Below, piece by piece: positions 54,343 to 62,458 of a DNA stretch of 64,000 nt. This stretch comes from Streptomyces sp. SAT1 (GTDB lineage Bacteria > Actinomycetota > Actinomycetes > Streptomycetales > Streptomycetaceae), in NCBI RefSeq assembly GCF_001654495.1, contig NZ_CP015849.1:5368501-5432500 (forward strand), in the 5' to 3' direction. The position numbers and the translations under genes are program-made. The notes under the pieces are model-generated. The model was not told the DNA's origin and ran no database searches. It saw only the letters and a list, made by a program, of their open reading frames with translations. Each line of letters begins with the position of its first letter. Position 1 is the first letter of the stretch.

Positions 54343-56586
54343 GTGGAGAACGAGACCCACTACGCCGAAGCCGTCATCGACAACGGTTCCTTCGGCACCC
54401 GCACCATCCGCTTCGAGACGGGCCGCCTGGCCAAGCAGGCCGCCGGTTCCGCCGTGGCGTACCTGGACGACGACACCATGGTGCTGTCGGCCACCACCGC
54501 CTCGAAGAACCCCAAGGACCAGCTCGACTTCTTCCCCCTCACGGTGGACGTCGAGGAGCGGATGTACGCGGCCGGCAAGATCCCCGGCAGCTTCTTCCGC
54601 CGGGAGGGCCGCCCCTCCGAGGACGCGATCCTCACCTGCCGCCTGATCGACCGCCCGCTGCGCCCGTCCTTCCGCAAGGGCCTGCGCAACGAGATCCAGG
54701 TCGTCTGCACCGTCATGGCGCTCAACCCCGACCACCTGTACGACGTCGTGGCGATCAACGCCGCCTCCGCGTCCACGCAGCTGGCCGGTCTGCCCTTCTC
54801 CGGCCCGATCGGCGGCGTCCGCGTCGCGCTGATCAACGGCCAGTGGGTCGCGTTCCCGACCCACACCGAGCTGGAGGACGCCGTCTTCGACATGGTCGTC
54901 GCCGGCCGTGTCCTGGAGGACGGCGACGTCGCGATCATGATGGTCGAGGCCGAGGCCACCGAGAAGACCATCCAGCTGGTCAAGGGCGGCTCCGAGGCCC
55001 CCACCGAGGAGGTCGTCGCCGCCGGTCTCGAGGCCGCGAAGCCCTTCATCAAGGTGCTGTGCAAGGCCCAGTCCGACCTCGCCGCCAAGGCCGCCAAGCC
55101 GACCGGCGAGTTCCCGATCTTCCTCGACTACCAGGACGACGTCCTGGAGGCGCTGACCGCCGCGGTCCGCCCCGAGCTGGCCCAGGCGCTCACCATCGCC
55201 GGCAAGCAGGAGCGCGAGGCCGAGCTGGACCGCGTCAAGGGTCTGGCCGCCGAGAAGCTGCTGCCCGAGTTCGAGGGCCGCGAGAAGGAGATCTCCGCCG
55301 CGTACCGCTCGCTGACCAAGACCCTGGTCCGCGAGCGCGTCATCAAGGAGAAGAAGCGCATCGACGGCCGCGGCGTCACGGACATCCGTACGCTGGCCGC
55401 CGAGGTCGAGGCCATCCCGCGGGTGCACGGCTCCGCGCTGTTCGAGCGTGGCGAGACCCAGATCCTGGGCGTCACCACCCTCAACATGCTCCGCATGGAG
55501 CAGCAGCTGGACACCCTCTCCCCGGTGACCCGCAAGCGCTACATGCACAACTACAACTTCCCGCCGTACTCCACCGGTGAGACCGGCCGCGTGGGCTCGC
55601 CCAAGCGCCGCGAGATCGGCCACGGCGCCCTCGCCGAGCGCGCGCTCGTGCCGGTGCTGCCCACCCGCGAGGAGTTCCCCTACGCGATCCGCCAGGTGTC
55701 CGAGGCCCTCGGCTCCAACGGCTCGACGTCCATGGGCTCGGTCTGCGCCTCCACCATGTCCCTGCTGAACGCCGGTGTGCCCCTCAAGGCCCCGGTCGCC
55801 GGCATCGCCATGGGCCTGATCTCCCAGGAGATCGAGGGCGAGACGCACTACGTCACCCTCACCGACATCCTCGGTGCGGAGGACGCCTTCGGCGACATGG
55901 ACTTCAAGGTCGCCGGCACCAAGGAGTTCGTCACCGCCCTCCAGCTCGACACCAAGCTGGACGGCATCCCGGCCTCCGTCCTGGCCGCCGCCCTCAAGCA
56001 GGCCCGTGACGCGCGCCTCCACATCCTCGACGTGATGATGGAAGCGATCGACACGCCGGACGAGATGTCCCCCAACGCGCCGCGGATCATCACCGTGAAG
56101 ATCCCGGTCGACAAGATCGGCGAGGTCATCGGCCCCAAGGGCAAGATGATCAACCAGATCCAGGAGGACACCGGCGCCGAGATCACCATCGAGGACGACG
56201 GCACCATCTACATCGGTGCCGCCGACGGCCCGGCCGCCGAGGCCGCCCGCACCACGATCAACAGCATCGCCAACCCGACGATGCCCGAGGTCGGCGAGCG
56301 CTACCTGGGCACGGTCGTGAAGACGACCACCTTCGGCGCCTTCGTCTCGCTGATGCCCGGCAAGGACGGACTGCTGCACATCTCGCAGATCCGCAAGCTG
56401 GCCGGCGGCAAGCGCGTGGAGAACGTCGAGGACGTCCTCGGCGTGGGCCAGAAGGTCCAGGTCGAGATCGCCGAGATCGACTCCCGCGGCAAGCTCTCCC
56501 TGATCCCCGTGATCGAGGGCGAAGAGACCGCGTCCGACAGCGGCTCCGCCGCGGGCTCGGAGCAGAAGGACGACGCCGCCAAGTGA
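54343..56586 (+). CDS. pnp: Polynucleotide phosphorylase (guanosine pentaphosphate synthetase I)
   Basis: 747 residues; a trimeric 3'-5' exoribonuclease that phosphorolyses RNA and adds 3' tails. Two RNase PH domains flank a helical domain. The first core has FFPLTVDVEERMYAAGKIPGSFFRREGRPSEDAILTCRLIDRPLRP; the second has SNGSTSMGSVCASTMSLLNAGVP. A KH domain (EVIGPKGKMINQIQEDTG) and an S1 domain (GERYLGTVVKTTTFGAFVSL) follow. In S. antibioticus this protein was first described as guanosine pentaphosphate synthetase I. GTG start at 54343. The stop overlaps the next gene (GTGA). Confidence 0.98.
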   Translation: MENETHYAEAVIDNGSFGTRTIRFETGRLAKQAAGSAVAYLDDDTMVLSATTASKNPKDQLDFFPLTVDVEERMYAAGKIPGSFFRREGRPSEDAILTCRLIDRPLRPSFRKGLRNEIQVVCTVMALNPDHLYDVVAINAASASTQLAGLPFSGPIGGVRVALINGQWVAFPTHTELEDAVFDMVVAGRVLEDGDVAIMMVEAEATEKTIQLVKGGSEAPTEEVVAAGLEAAKPFIKVLCKAQSDLAAKAAKPTGEFPIFLDYQDDVLEALTAAVRPELAQALTIAGKQEREAELDRVKGLAAEKLLPEFEGREKEISAAYRSLTKTLVRERVIKEKKRIDGRGVTDIRTLAAEVEAIPRVHGSALFERGETQILGVTTLNMLRMEQQLDTLSPVTRKRYMHNYNFPPYSTGETGRVGSPKRREIGHGALAERALVPVLPTREEFPYAIRQVSEALGSNGSTSMGSVCASTMSLLNAGVPLKAPVAGIAMGLISQEIEGETHYVTLTDILGAEDAFGDMDFKVAGTKEFVTALQLDTKLDGIPASVLAAALKQARDARLHILDVMMEAIDTPDEMSPNAPRIITVKIPVDKIGEVIGPKGKMINQIQEDTGAEITIEDDGTIYIGAADGPAAEAARTTINSIANPTMPEVGERYLGTVVKTTTFGAFVSLMPGKDGLLHISQIRKLAGGKRVENVEDVLGVGQKVQVEIAEIDSRGKLSLIPVIEGEETASDSGSAAGSEQKDDAAK

Positions 56587-57962
56587 CGTCCCGTGGCTTC
56601 AAGGCGACGGCCCGCACCTCCTCGGAGGCGCGGGCCGTCGCCCGTACCCAAACCCTGATCAAGGGCACCGCCGGCATCGGCACCGTCCGCAGGACCACCC
56701 TCCCCGGCGGCCTGCGCGTCGTCACCGAGACCCTGCCCTCCGTGCGCTCGGCCACCTTCGGCATCTGGGCGCACGTCGGCTCCCGCGACGAGACCCCCTC
56801 GCTGAACGGCGCCACCCACTACCTGGAGCACCTGCTCTTCAAGGGCACCGACCGCCGCTCCGCCCTGGACATCTCCGCCGCCCTCGACGCCGTCGGCGGC
56901 GAGATGAACGCGTTCACGGCGAAGGAGTACACGTGCTACTACGCACGCGTGCTCGACACCGACCTGCCGCTCGCCATCGACGTGGTCTGCGACATGCTCA
57001 CCGGTTCGCTGATCCGCGAGGAGGACGTCGACGTCGAACGCGGCGCCATCCTCGAAGAGATCGCCATGACCGAGGACGACCCCGGCGACTGCGTGCACGA
57101 CCTGTTCGCGCACACCATGTTCGGCGACAACCCGCTGGGCCGCCCGGTCCTCGGCACCGTCGACACGGTCAACGCCCTCACCGCCGACCGCATCCGCCGC
57201 TTCTACAAGAAGCACTACGACCCGACCCACCTCGTGGTCGCCTGCGCCGGCAACGTCGACCACGCCAAGGTCGTACGCCAGGTCCGCGCCGCCTTCGAGA
57301 AGGCCGGCGCCCTCGCGAACACCGGGGCCGAGCCGATCGCCCCGCGCGACGGCCGCCGCGCGCTGCGCACCGCGGGCCGCGTCGCACTCCAGAACAGGAA
57401 GACGGAACAGGCCCACGTGGTGCTCGGCATGCCGGGCCTGGCCCGCACCGACGAGCGCCGCTGGGCCCTCGGCGTCCTCAACACCGCCCTCGGCGGCGGC
57501 ATGTCCTCCCGCCTCTTCCAGGAGGTCCGCGAGAAGCGCGGCCTGGCCTACAGCGTGTACTCCTACACCTCGGGCTTCGCCGACTGCGGCCTCTTCGGCG
57601 TCTACGCCGGCTGCCGGCCCAGCCAGGTGCACGACGTGCTGCGCATCTGCCGCGACGAGCTCGACCACGTCGCCGAGCACGGCCTGTCCGACGACGAGAT
57701 CGACCGCGCCATCGGCCAGCTCCGGGGCTCCACCGTCCTCGGCCTCGAGGACACCGGCGCGCTGATGAACCGCATCGGCAAGAGCGAGCTGTGCTGGGGC
57801 GAGCACCTCTCCGTCGACGACATGCTGGCCAGGATGGCCGCGGTCACCCCCGAGGAGGTCCGCGAGGTCGCCCGCGACATCCTGGGACAGCGCCCGTCCC
57901 TGTCGGTCATCGGCCCGCTCAAGGACAAGCAGGCCGCCCGCCTGCACGACGCGGTCGCCTGA
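56583..57962 (+). CDS. M16 family zinc metallopeptidase (PepR-like)
   Basis: 459 residues. The inverted zinc motif HxxEH is present as HYLEH (His79, Glu82, His83) in NGATHYLEHLLFKGT, and the distal Glu lies in the ERGAILEEIAMTEDDP segment. The C-terminal half has the second M16 lobe (QAHVVLGMPGL, GGGMSSRLFQEVREKRGLAYSVYSY). Such enzymes resemble mitochondrial processing peptidase and degrade peptides in a chamber. The GTG at 56583 overlaps the pnp stop by four bases. The pnp-M16-dapB order is common in actinobacteria. Confidence 0.94.
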   Translation: MTSRGFKATARTSSEARAVARTQTLIKGTAGIGTVRRTTLPGGLRVVTETLPSVRSATFGIWAHVGSRDETPSLNGATHYLEHLLFKGTDRRSALDISAALDAVGGEMNAFTAKEYTCYYARVLDTDLPLAIDVVCDMLTGSLIREEDVDVERGAILEEIAMTEDDPGDCVHDLFAHTMFGDNPLGRPVLGTVDTVNALTADRIRRFYKKHYDPTHLVVACAGNVDHAKVVRQVRAAFEKAGALANTGAEPIAPRDGRRALRTAGRVALQNRKTEQAHVVLGMPGLARTDERRWALGVLNTALGGGMSSRLFQEVREKRGLAYSVYSYTSGFADCGLFGVYAGCRPSQVHDVLRICRDELDHVAEHGLSDDEIDRAIGQLRGSTVLGLEDTGALMNRIGKSELCWGEHLSVDDMLARMAAVTPEEVREVARDILGQRPSLSVIGPLKDKQAARLHDAVA

Positions 57963-58002
57963 CGCCCGGTTGCCGCACCCCTTCGGTCAAAGGAAGCAAG
58001 AG

Positions 58003-58755
58003 ATGAGCAAGCTGCGCGTGGCGGTCCTCGGTGCCGGGGGCCGGATCGGTTCCGAGGCCGTACGGGCCGTCGAGGCCGCCGAGGACATGGAGCTGGTCGC
58101 CGCCCTCGGCCGCGGGGACAAGCTGGAGACGCTCACCGAGAGCGGCGCCCAGGTCGCCGTCGAGCTGACCACCCCCGACTCGGTGATGGACAACCTCGAC
58201 TTCTGCGTGGACCACGGCATCCACGCCGTCGTCGGCACCACCGGCTGGACCGACGACCGCCTCGCGCGGCTGCGCGGCCGGCTCGACCGGTCCCCGGAGA
58301 CCGGTGTGCTCATCGCCCCGAACTTCTCCATCGGGGCCGTGCTCACCATGAAGTTCGCCCAGATCGCGGCGCCCTACTTCGAGTCCGTCGAGGTCATCGA
58401 GCTGCACCACCCGGGCAAGGTGGACGCCCCCAGCGGCACGGCCACGCGCACCGCCCAACTCATCGCCGCGGCCCGCGCCGAGGCCGGCACCGCCCCGGCG
58501 CCGGACGCCACGGCCACCGCCCTGGACGGCGCCCGCGGCGCGGACGTCGACGGTGTCCCCGTGCACGCCGTGCGGCTGCGCGGGCTCCTCGCCCACCAGG
58601 AGGTCCTGCTGGGCGGCGAGGGCGAGACGCTCACCGTCCGCCACGACTCGCTCCACCACAGCAGCTTCATGCCGGGCATCCTGCTCGGCGTGCGCCGCGT
58701 GGTGACCACTCCGGGCCTGACCTTCGGCCTGGAGCACTTCCTCGACCTGAACTGA
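58003..58755 (+). CDS. dapB: 4-hydroxy-tetrahydrodipicolinate reductase
   Basis: 250 residues. Second enzyme of the diaminopimelate/lysine branch, reducing the DapA product with NAD(P)H. The nucleotide-binding motif VAVLGAGGRIGSE is at the N-terminus. The active-site signature ELHHPGKVDAPSGTA holds the His-His and Lys residues of the family. It ends PGLTFGLEHFLDLN, a usual C-terminus. The ATG at 58003 follows AAAGGAAG. DapA is encoded 2.6 kb downstream. Confidence 0.97.
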   Translation: MSKLRVAVLGAGGRIGSEAVRAVEAAEDMELVAALGRGDKLETLTESGAQVAVELTTPDSVMDNLDFCVDHGIHAVVGTTGWTDDRLARLRGRLDRSPETGVLIAPNFSIGAVLTMKFAQIAAPYFESVEVIELHHPGKVDAPSGTATRTAQLIAAARAEAGTAPAPDATATALDGARGADVDGVPVHAVRLRGLLAHQEVLLGGEGETLTVRHDSLHHSSFMPGILLGVRRVVTTPGLTFGLEHFLDLN

Positions 58756-58766
58756 GCCCCAGACCC

Positions 58767-59222
58767 ATGCGCGCGAAGATCACCTACCTCGTCACGGCCG
58801 CCGTCCTGGTCTTCTACTTCGTCCTGGTCGGCAGCCGCGGCGTCCTGCTCATCGAGTCCGGCACGCTCGTGACGGTCACCTTCGGGATCGCCGTACTGAT
58901 CCTGCCGGTGATCGGTCTGTGGTTTCTGTGGAAGAACACCGAGTTCGTCCGCCGGGCCAACCAGCTCGCCGCCGAACTCGACGCCGAGGGCGGCCTGCCC
59001 GTCGACCAGCTCAGGCGCACGCCCAGCGGACGGATCGACCGTGACTCGGCCGACGAGGTCTTCGCGCTGCGCAAGGCCGAGACGGAAGCGGCCCCCGACG
59101 ACTGGCGCACCTGGTTCCGCCTGGCCGTCGCCTACCACGACGCCCGCGACACCCCCCGGGCACGCAAGGCGATGCAGCGCGCCATCGCCCTGCACCGGGG
59201 CAAGCCCGTCCAGGCGGCCTGA
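58767..59222 (+). CDS. Small membrane protein with TPR-like tail
   Basis: 151 residues. Two transmembrane helices (ITYLVTAAVLVFYFVLVG and LVTVTFGIAVLILPVIGLWFLW) precede a cytoplasmic domain with DDWRTWFRLAVAYHDARDTPRARKAMQRAIAL, which looks like a single tetratricopeptide unit. It starts 11 bases after dapB and is probably co-transcribed. It is a conserved but uncharacterised actinobacterial protein. Confidence 0.82.
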   Translation: MRAKITYLVTAAVLVFYFVLVGSRGVLLIESGTLVTVTFGIAVLILPVIGLWFLWKNTEFVRRANQLAAELDAEGGLPVDQLRRTPSGRIDRDSADEVFALRKAETEAAPDDWRTWFRLAVAYHDARDTPRARKAMQRAIALHRGKPVQAA

Positions 59223-59259
59223 GACCGGGACGAGGACCGGCCCGGCGACGCGTACCGGC

Positions 59260-59814
59260 TCAGCGCTGCCGGTACTCGTCCGCCCACGCCTCCAGCGTGT
59301 CCGCCGCCCGGTCGAACGCCGGCATCCGGCTCAGGAAGTCGGCGTTGTGCGTGGTCAGCAGCGGCGGTACGGACTCCTGCGGGCGTCCCCTGCGGACCAG
59401 CAGCAGGGCCTGGCCCTGCACCGTCCGCGGCAGCCCGAGCCAGCGCACCGGCTGCTGGGCGGTACGGACGCTCACGACCTGGGCCCACGGGATCGTACGG
59501 GTGACCAGGAAGCCGGTCCGGCGCAGTCCGCGCGCGCTCACCCACACGCCCATGCGCAGCAGCCGCAGCGCCGCGGCGATGACGAGGACGCCCACGAGCA
59601 GGCAGACCGCGCCGCCGGTCAGCGCGCCGGTCAGCGCGATGACCACCGCCGACAGCATGATGAACGAGGCGATCAGCAGCACCAGCGCGGCCACCCCCAC
59701 CCGCCAGGGGCCGGGGCGGTAGGGCCGCCGCCAGCGCTCGCGGTCGTCGAACGGCAGCGCGACATCGTCCGCTGCGTCGAAGGCGCGTTCGGCCGTCAGG
59801 AAGGGCAGGGGCAC
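59260..59814 (-). CDS. Membrane protein with bacterial PH-like domain
   Basis: 184 residues. An N-terminal segment is followed by two adjacent transmembrane helices (VGVAALVLLIASFIMLSAVVIAL and GGAVCLLVGVLVIAAALRLL). The tail VSARGLRRTGFLVTRTIPWAQVVSVRTAQ fits the PH-like (bPH/YdbT type) domain found in actinobacterial membrane proteins. GTG at 59814 has GAGGA about 6 bases upstream. It is convergent with the TPR-like gene; no function is known. Confidence 0.78.
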   Translation of the reverse strand: MPLPFLTAERAFDAADDVALPFDDRERWRRPYRPGPWRVGVAALVLLIASFIMLSAVVIALTGALTGGAVCLLVGVLVIAAALRLLRMGVWVSARGLRRTGFLVTRTIPWAQVVSVRTAQQPVRWLGLPRTVQGQALLLVRRGRPQESVPPLLTTHNADFLSRMPAFDRAADTLEAWADEYRQR

Positions 59815-59948
59815 GGCGGGTCCTCACTCAATCCACGCTGGGGCTGTGCCCGGTGAGGCTATCCGGCCGTGTCGCCGCTCACCACCCGCGGGGGGCCAAG
59901 GGGGTGGCTGGGCGCGGGAGGGGAAGGGGATCCGAGAGGTCGGCGGTC

Positions 59949-60182
59949 TCAGCGGCCGTCGGAGGCCTGCTGGGTCTGCGTGGGGGAGTCCGTGGTCTTC
60001 AGCGCGGGCATCCCGAGCACCAGGGAGCCCACGAGCCCCGCGACGATGGTCAGGCCCAGCAGCCAGCGGCCGGCCAGCTGTGCGACGGACGCCCGCCGCC
60101 GGGGCGGGGGAGCGACATTGCTGCGGAACCGGTCGGCCTCTGCGACGAAGGCGAACGGGACGGGCTCGCGTCGACGGAACAT
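59949..60182 (-). CDS. Small single-pass membrane protein
   Basis: 77 residues from ATG at 60182, which has GAAGGGAG 10 bases upstream. A longer frame from ATG at 60248 lacks a ribosome-binding site and would reach into the thyX promoter region. A basic N-terminal part (RRREPVPF... PPPRRRASV) is followed by one transmembrane helix (WLLGLTIVAGLVGSLVLGMPAL) and a short polar tail. I do not recognise its family. Confidence 0.6.
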   Translation of the reverse strand: MFRRREPVPFAFVAEADRFRSNVAPPPRRRASVAQLAGRWLLGLTIVAGLVGSLVLGMPALKTTDSPTQTQQASDGR

Positions 60183-60383
60183 GGAGGTACGGCTCCCTTC
60201 GGGGGTCGGTCGGCCCCGCGCGGACTCGAACGGGCGTGTCTCACTCATACAGACGCATGAGTGACCGGAAAGGTGCCCTTTTCCGGAAAATTCATGGGGC
60301 GCGTGGGTGAACCGTTACCCGTGGGACGGCCCCCGTAGAGTGGGCGCCGCCCGACAGCCGTGCAAGGAAGGACCCCCCGCGCC

Positions 60384-61124
60384 GTGACCGACACCCCCGC
60401 CGACGACCAGAAGCCCAGCTTCCGCAGCGATGTCACCGTCGAGCTGGTCAAGCACACCGCTTCGGACGCGGACGTGCTCTTCGCTGCCCGCGTCTCGACC
60501 ATCGGCGAGCAGTCCCTCGACGAACTGGGCAAGGACCCCGAGCGCTCCCGGGGCCTGATCAACTACCTGATGCGGGACCGGCACGGCAGCCCCTTCGAGC
60601 ACAACTCGATGACCTTCTTCGTCAGCGCCCCGATCTTCGTCTTCCGCGAGTTCATGCGGCACCGGGTCGGATGGTCCTACAACGAGGAATCCGGCCGCTA
60701 CCGGACGCTCCAGCCGGTGTTCTACGTCCCCGACGAGTCCCGCAAGCTGGTCCAGCAGGGCCGGCCCGGCAAGTACGAGTTCGTCGAGGGCACCCAGGCC
60801 CAGCAGGAACTGGTCGGCCGGGTCATGGAGGACACCTACCGCGAGGCGTACGCCTCCTACCAGGAGATGCTGGCCGCCGGGGTCGCCCGCGAGGTCGCGC
60901 GGGCCGTCCTGCCGGTGGGGCTGTTCTCCTCCATGTACGCCACCTGCAACGCGCGCTCGCTGATGCACTTCCTGGGGCTGCGCACCCAGCACGAGCTGGC
61001 CAAGGTGCCGTCCTTCCCGCAGCGGGAGATCGAGATGGTCGGCGAGCGGATGGAGGCCGAGTGGGCGAAGCTCATGCCCCTGACGTACGCCGCGTTCAAC
61101 GCGAACGGCCGGGTGGCCCCGTAG
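60384..61124 (+). CDS. thyX: FAD-dependent thymidylate synthase
   Basis: 246 residues. It makes dTMP from dUMP with methylenetetrahydrofolate, FAD and NADPH. The ThyX motif is present as RHRVGWSYNEESGRY, with Arg92-His93-Arg94 and the downstream Ser and Arg. Also seen are FEHNSMTFFVSAPIFVFREFMRH and the substrate-site ARSLMHFLGLRT. The GTG at 60384 lies 12 bases after AAGGAAGG; it begins V-T-D-T-P-A-D-D. There is no obvious terminator directly after the stop. Confidence 0.97.
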   Translation: MTDTPADDQKPSFRSDVTVELVKHTASDADVLFAARVSTIGEQSLDELGKDPERSRGLINYLMRDRHGSPFEHNSMTFFVSAPIFVFREFMRHRVGWSYNEESGRYRTLQPVFYVPDESRKLVQQGRPGKYEFVEGTQAQQELVGRVMEDTYREAYASYQEMLAAGVAREVARAVLPVGLFSSMYATCNARSLMHFLGLRTQHELAKVPSFPQREIEMVGERMEAEWAKLMPLTYAAFNANGRVAP

Positions 61125-61208
61125 CCCGCACCGGCGGCGCGCGCCCCCGTCCTTCCCCGGGGCGCAGCCAGGCACAGATGTGCGGATCGACCGTGCGAAG
61201 TGTCCGTA

Positions 61209-61286
61209 TTGCGGCATTTATGGAAGTTATCTAGCCTGATCGAACGGACCCGGCACTGCTTGAACCCCCGAGCAGGCAGTGCCGGG
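61209..61286 (+). promoter_or_regulatory. Candidate dapA promoter followed by a leader hairpin
   Basis: TTGCGG (61209-61214) and TAGCCT (61232-61237) are 17 bases apart. Just after them the arms CCCGGCACTGC (61249-61259) and GCAGTGCCGGG (61276-61286) form a perfect 11-bp stem. The hairpin would sit in the dapA leader if the promoter is real, or be the thyX terminator if not. Confidence 0.4.
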
Positions 61287-61359
61287 CTCCACTCTTGTCA
61301 CGACTTGTCGCCCGCCCCGAGGGCAGACCCCGGCCTGAGCAGCGAGTAGCGTGTTACCC

Positions 61360-62259
61360 ATGGCTCCGACCTCGACTCCGCAGACCCCCTTCGGGCGGGT
61401 CCTCACCGCCATGGTCACGCCCTTCACGGCGGACGGCGCACTCGACCTCGACGGCGCGCAGCGGCTCGCCGCCCACCTGGTGGACGCAGGCAACGACGGC
61501 CTGGTCGTCAACGGCACCACCGGCGAGTCCCCCACCACCAGCGATGCGGAGAAATCGGAGCTGGTACGCGCGGTCGTGGCCGCCGTCGGAGACCGCGCCC
61601 ACGTCGTGGCCGGCGTCGGCACCAACGACACCCACCACAGCGTCGAGCTGGCCCGCGCCGCCGAGCAGGCCGGCGCGCACGGCCTGCTCACCGTCACGCC
61701 GTACTACAACAAGCCCCCGCAGGAGGGCCTGTACCGGCACTTCACGGCGATCGCCGACGCGACCGGCCTGCCCGTCATGCTCTACGACATCCCCGGCCGC
61801 AGCGGGGTCCCCATCAACACGGAGACCCTGGTCCGCCTCGCCGAGCACCCGAGGATCGTCGCCAACAAGGACGCCAAGGGCGACCTCGGCCGCGCGAGCT
61901 GGGCCATCGCCCGCTCCGGGCTCGCCTGGTACTCCGGCGACGACATGCTGAACCTGCCGCTGCTCTCGGTCGGCGCGGTCGGCTTCGTCTCGGTCGTCGG
62001 CCACCTCGTCACCCCCGAGCTGCGCACCCTCGTCGACGCGTACACCTCCGGCGACGTCCAGAAGGCCACCGAGATCCACCAGAAGCTGCTGCCGGTCTAC
62101 ACCGGCATGTTCCGCACCCAGGGCGTCATGACCACCAAGGCCGCGCTCGCCCTCCAGGGCCTGCCCGGCGGGCCGCTGCGGCTGCCCATGGTCGAGCTGA
62201 CGTCCGAAGAGACCGAGCAGCTCAAGATCGATCTTGCCGCCGGCGGGGTACAGCTCTGA
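61360..62259 (+). CDS. dapA: 4-hydroxy-tetrahydrodipicolinate synthase
   Basis: 299 residues; TIM-barrel aldolase condensing pyruvate with aspartate semialdehyde, the first committed step to diaminopimelate and lysine. The catalytic elements are the TTGE loop (residues 53-56 of VNGTTGESP), Tyr142 in YDIPGRSG, and the Schiff-base Lys170 in IVANKDAKGD. ATG at 61360 (MAPTSTPQTPFG) was chosen as the usual Streptomyces N-terminus; a GTG three codons earlier is in frame. The following 199 bases separate it from RNase J. Confidence 0.97.
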   Translation: MAPTSTPQTPFGRVLTAMVTPFTADGALDLDGAQRLAAHLVDAGNDGLVVNGTTGESPTTSDAEKSELVRAVVAAVGDRAHVVAGVGTNDTHHSVELARAAEQAGAHGLLTVTPYYNKPPQEGLYRHFTAIADATGLPVMLYDIPGRSGVPINTETLVRLAEHPRIVANKDAKGDLGRASWAIARSGLAWYSGDDMLNLPLLSVGAVGFVSVVGHLVTPELRTLVDAYTSGDVQKATEIHQKLLPVYTGMFRTQGVMTTKAALALQGLPGGPLRLPMVELTSEETEQLKIDLAAGGVQL

Positions 62260-62406
62260 CAACAGGACTTCGCGAGTTCTCTCGCACCGCCCGGATCCAC
62301 CCGGAAACCACATCCGGGAACCGGGCACCACAACTGAACACGCACGAGAAACCGCAGGCCACCGGTGCCTGCGCAGTCCACAACGACAACTGCTTCAGCA
62401 CGAAGT

Positions 62407-62444
62407 CACGCGCGCCACGTGCCCACCGGTACGTGGCGCGTGTG
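62407..62444 (+). promoter_or_regulatory. Stem-loop directly upstream of the RNase J ribosome-binding site
   Basis: The arms CACGCGCGCCACGT (62407-62420) and ACGTGGCGCGTGTG (62431-62444) pair over 14 positions with one G-U and a ten-base loop. The ribosome-binding site GAGGAGGG begins at 62447. It is too close to the start codon to be an ordinary terminator and could gate translation or be a ribonuclease target. Confidence 0.6.
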
Positions 62445-62458
62445 GTGAGGAGGGTCTT

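Noticed and set aside
61178..61234. 18-codon open frame between thyX and dapA
   Set aside because: It has no ribosome-binding site and overlaps the candidate dapA promoter.
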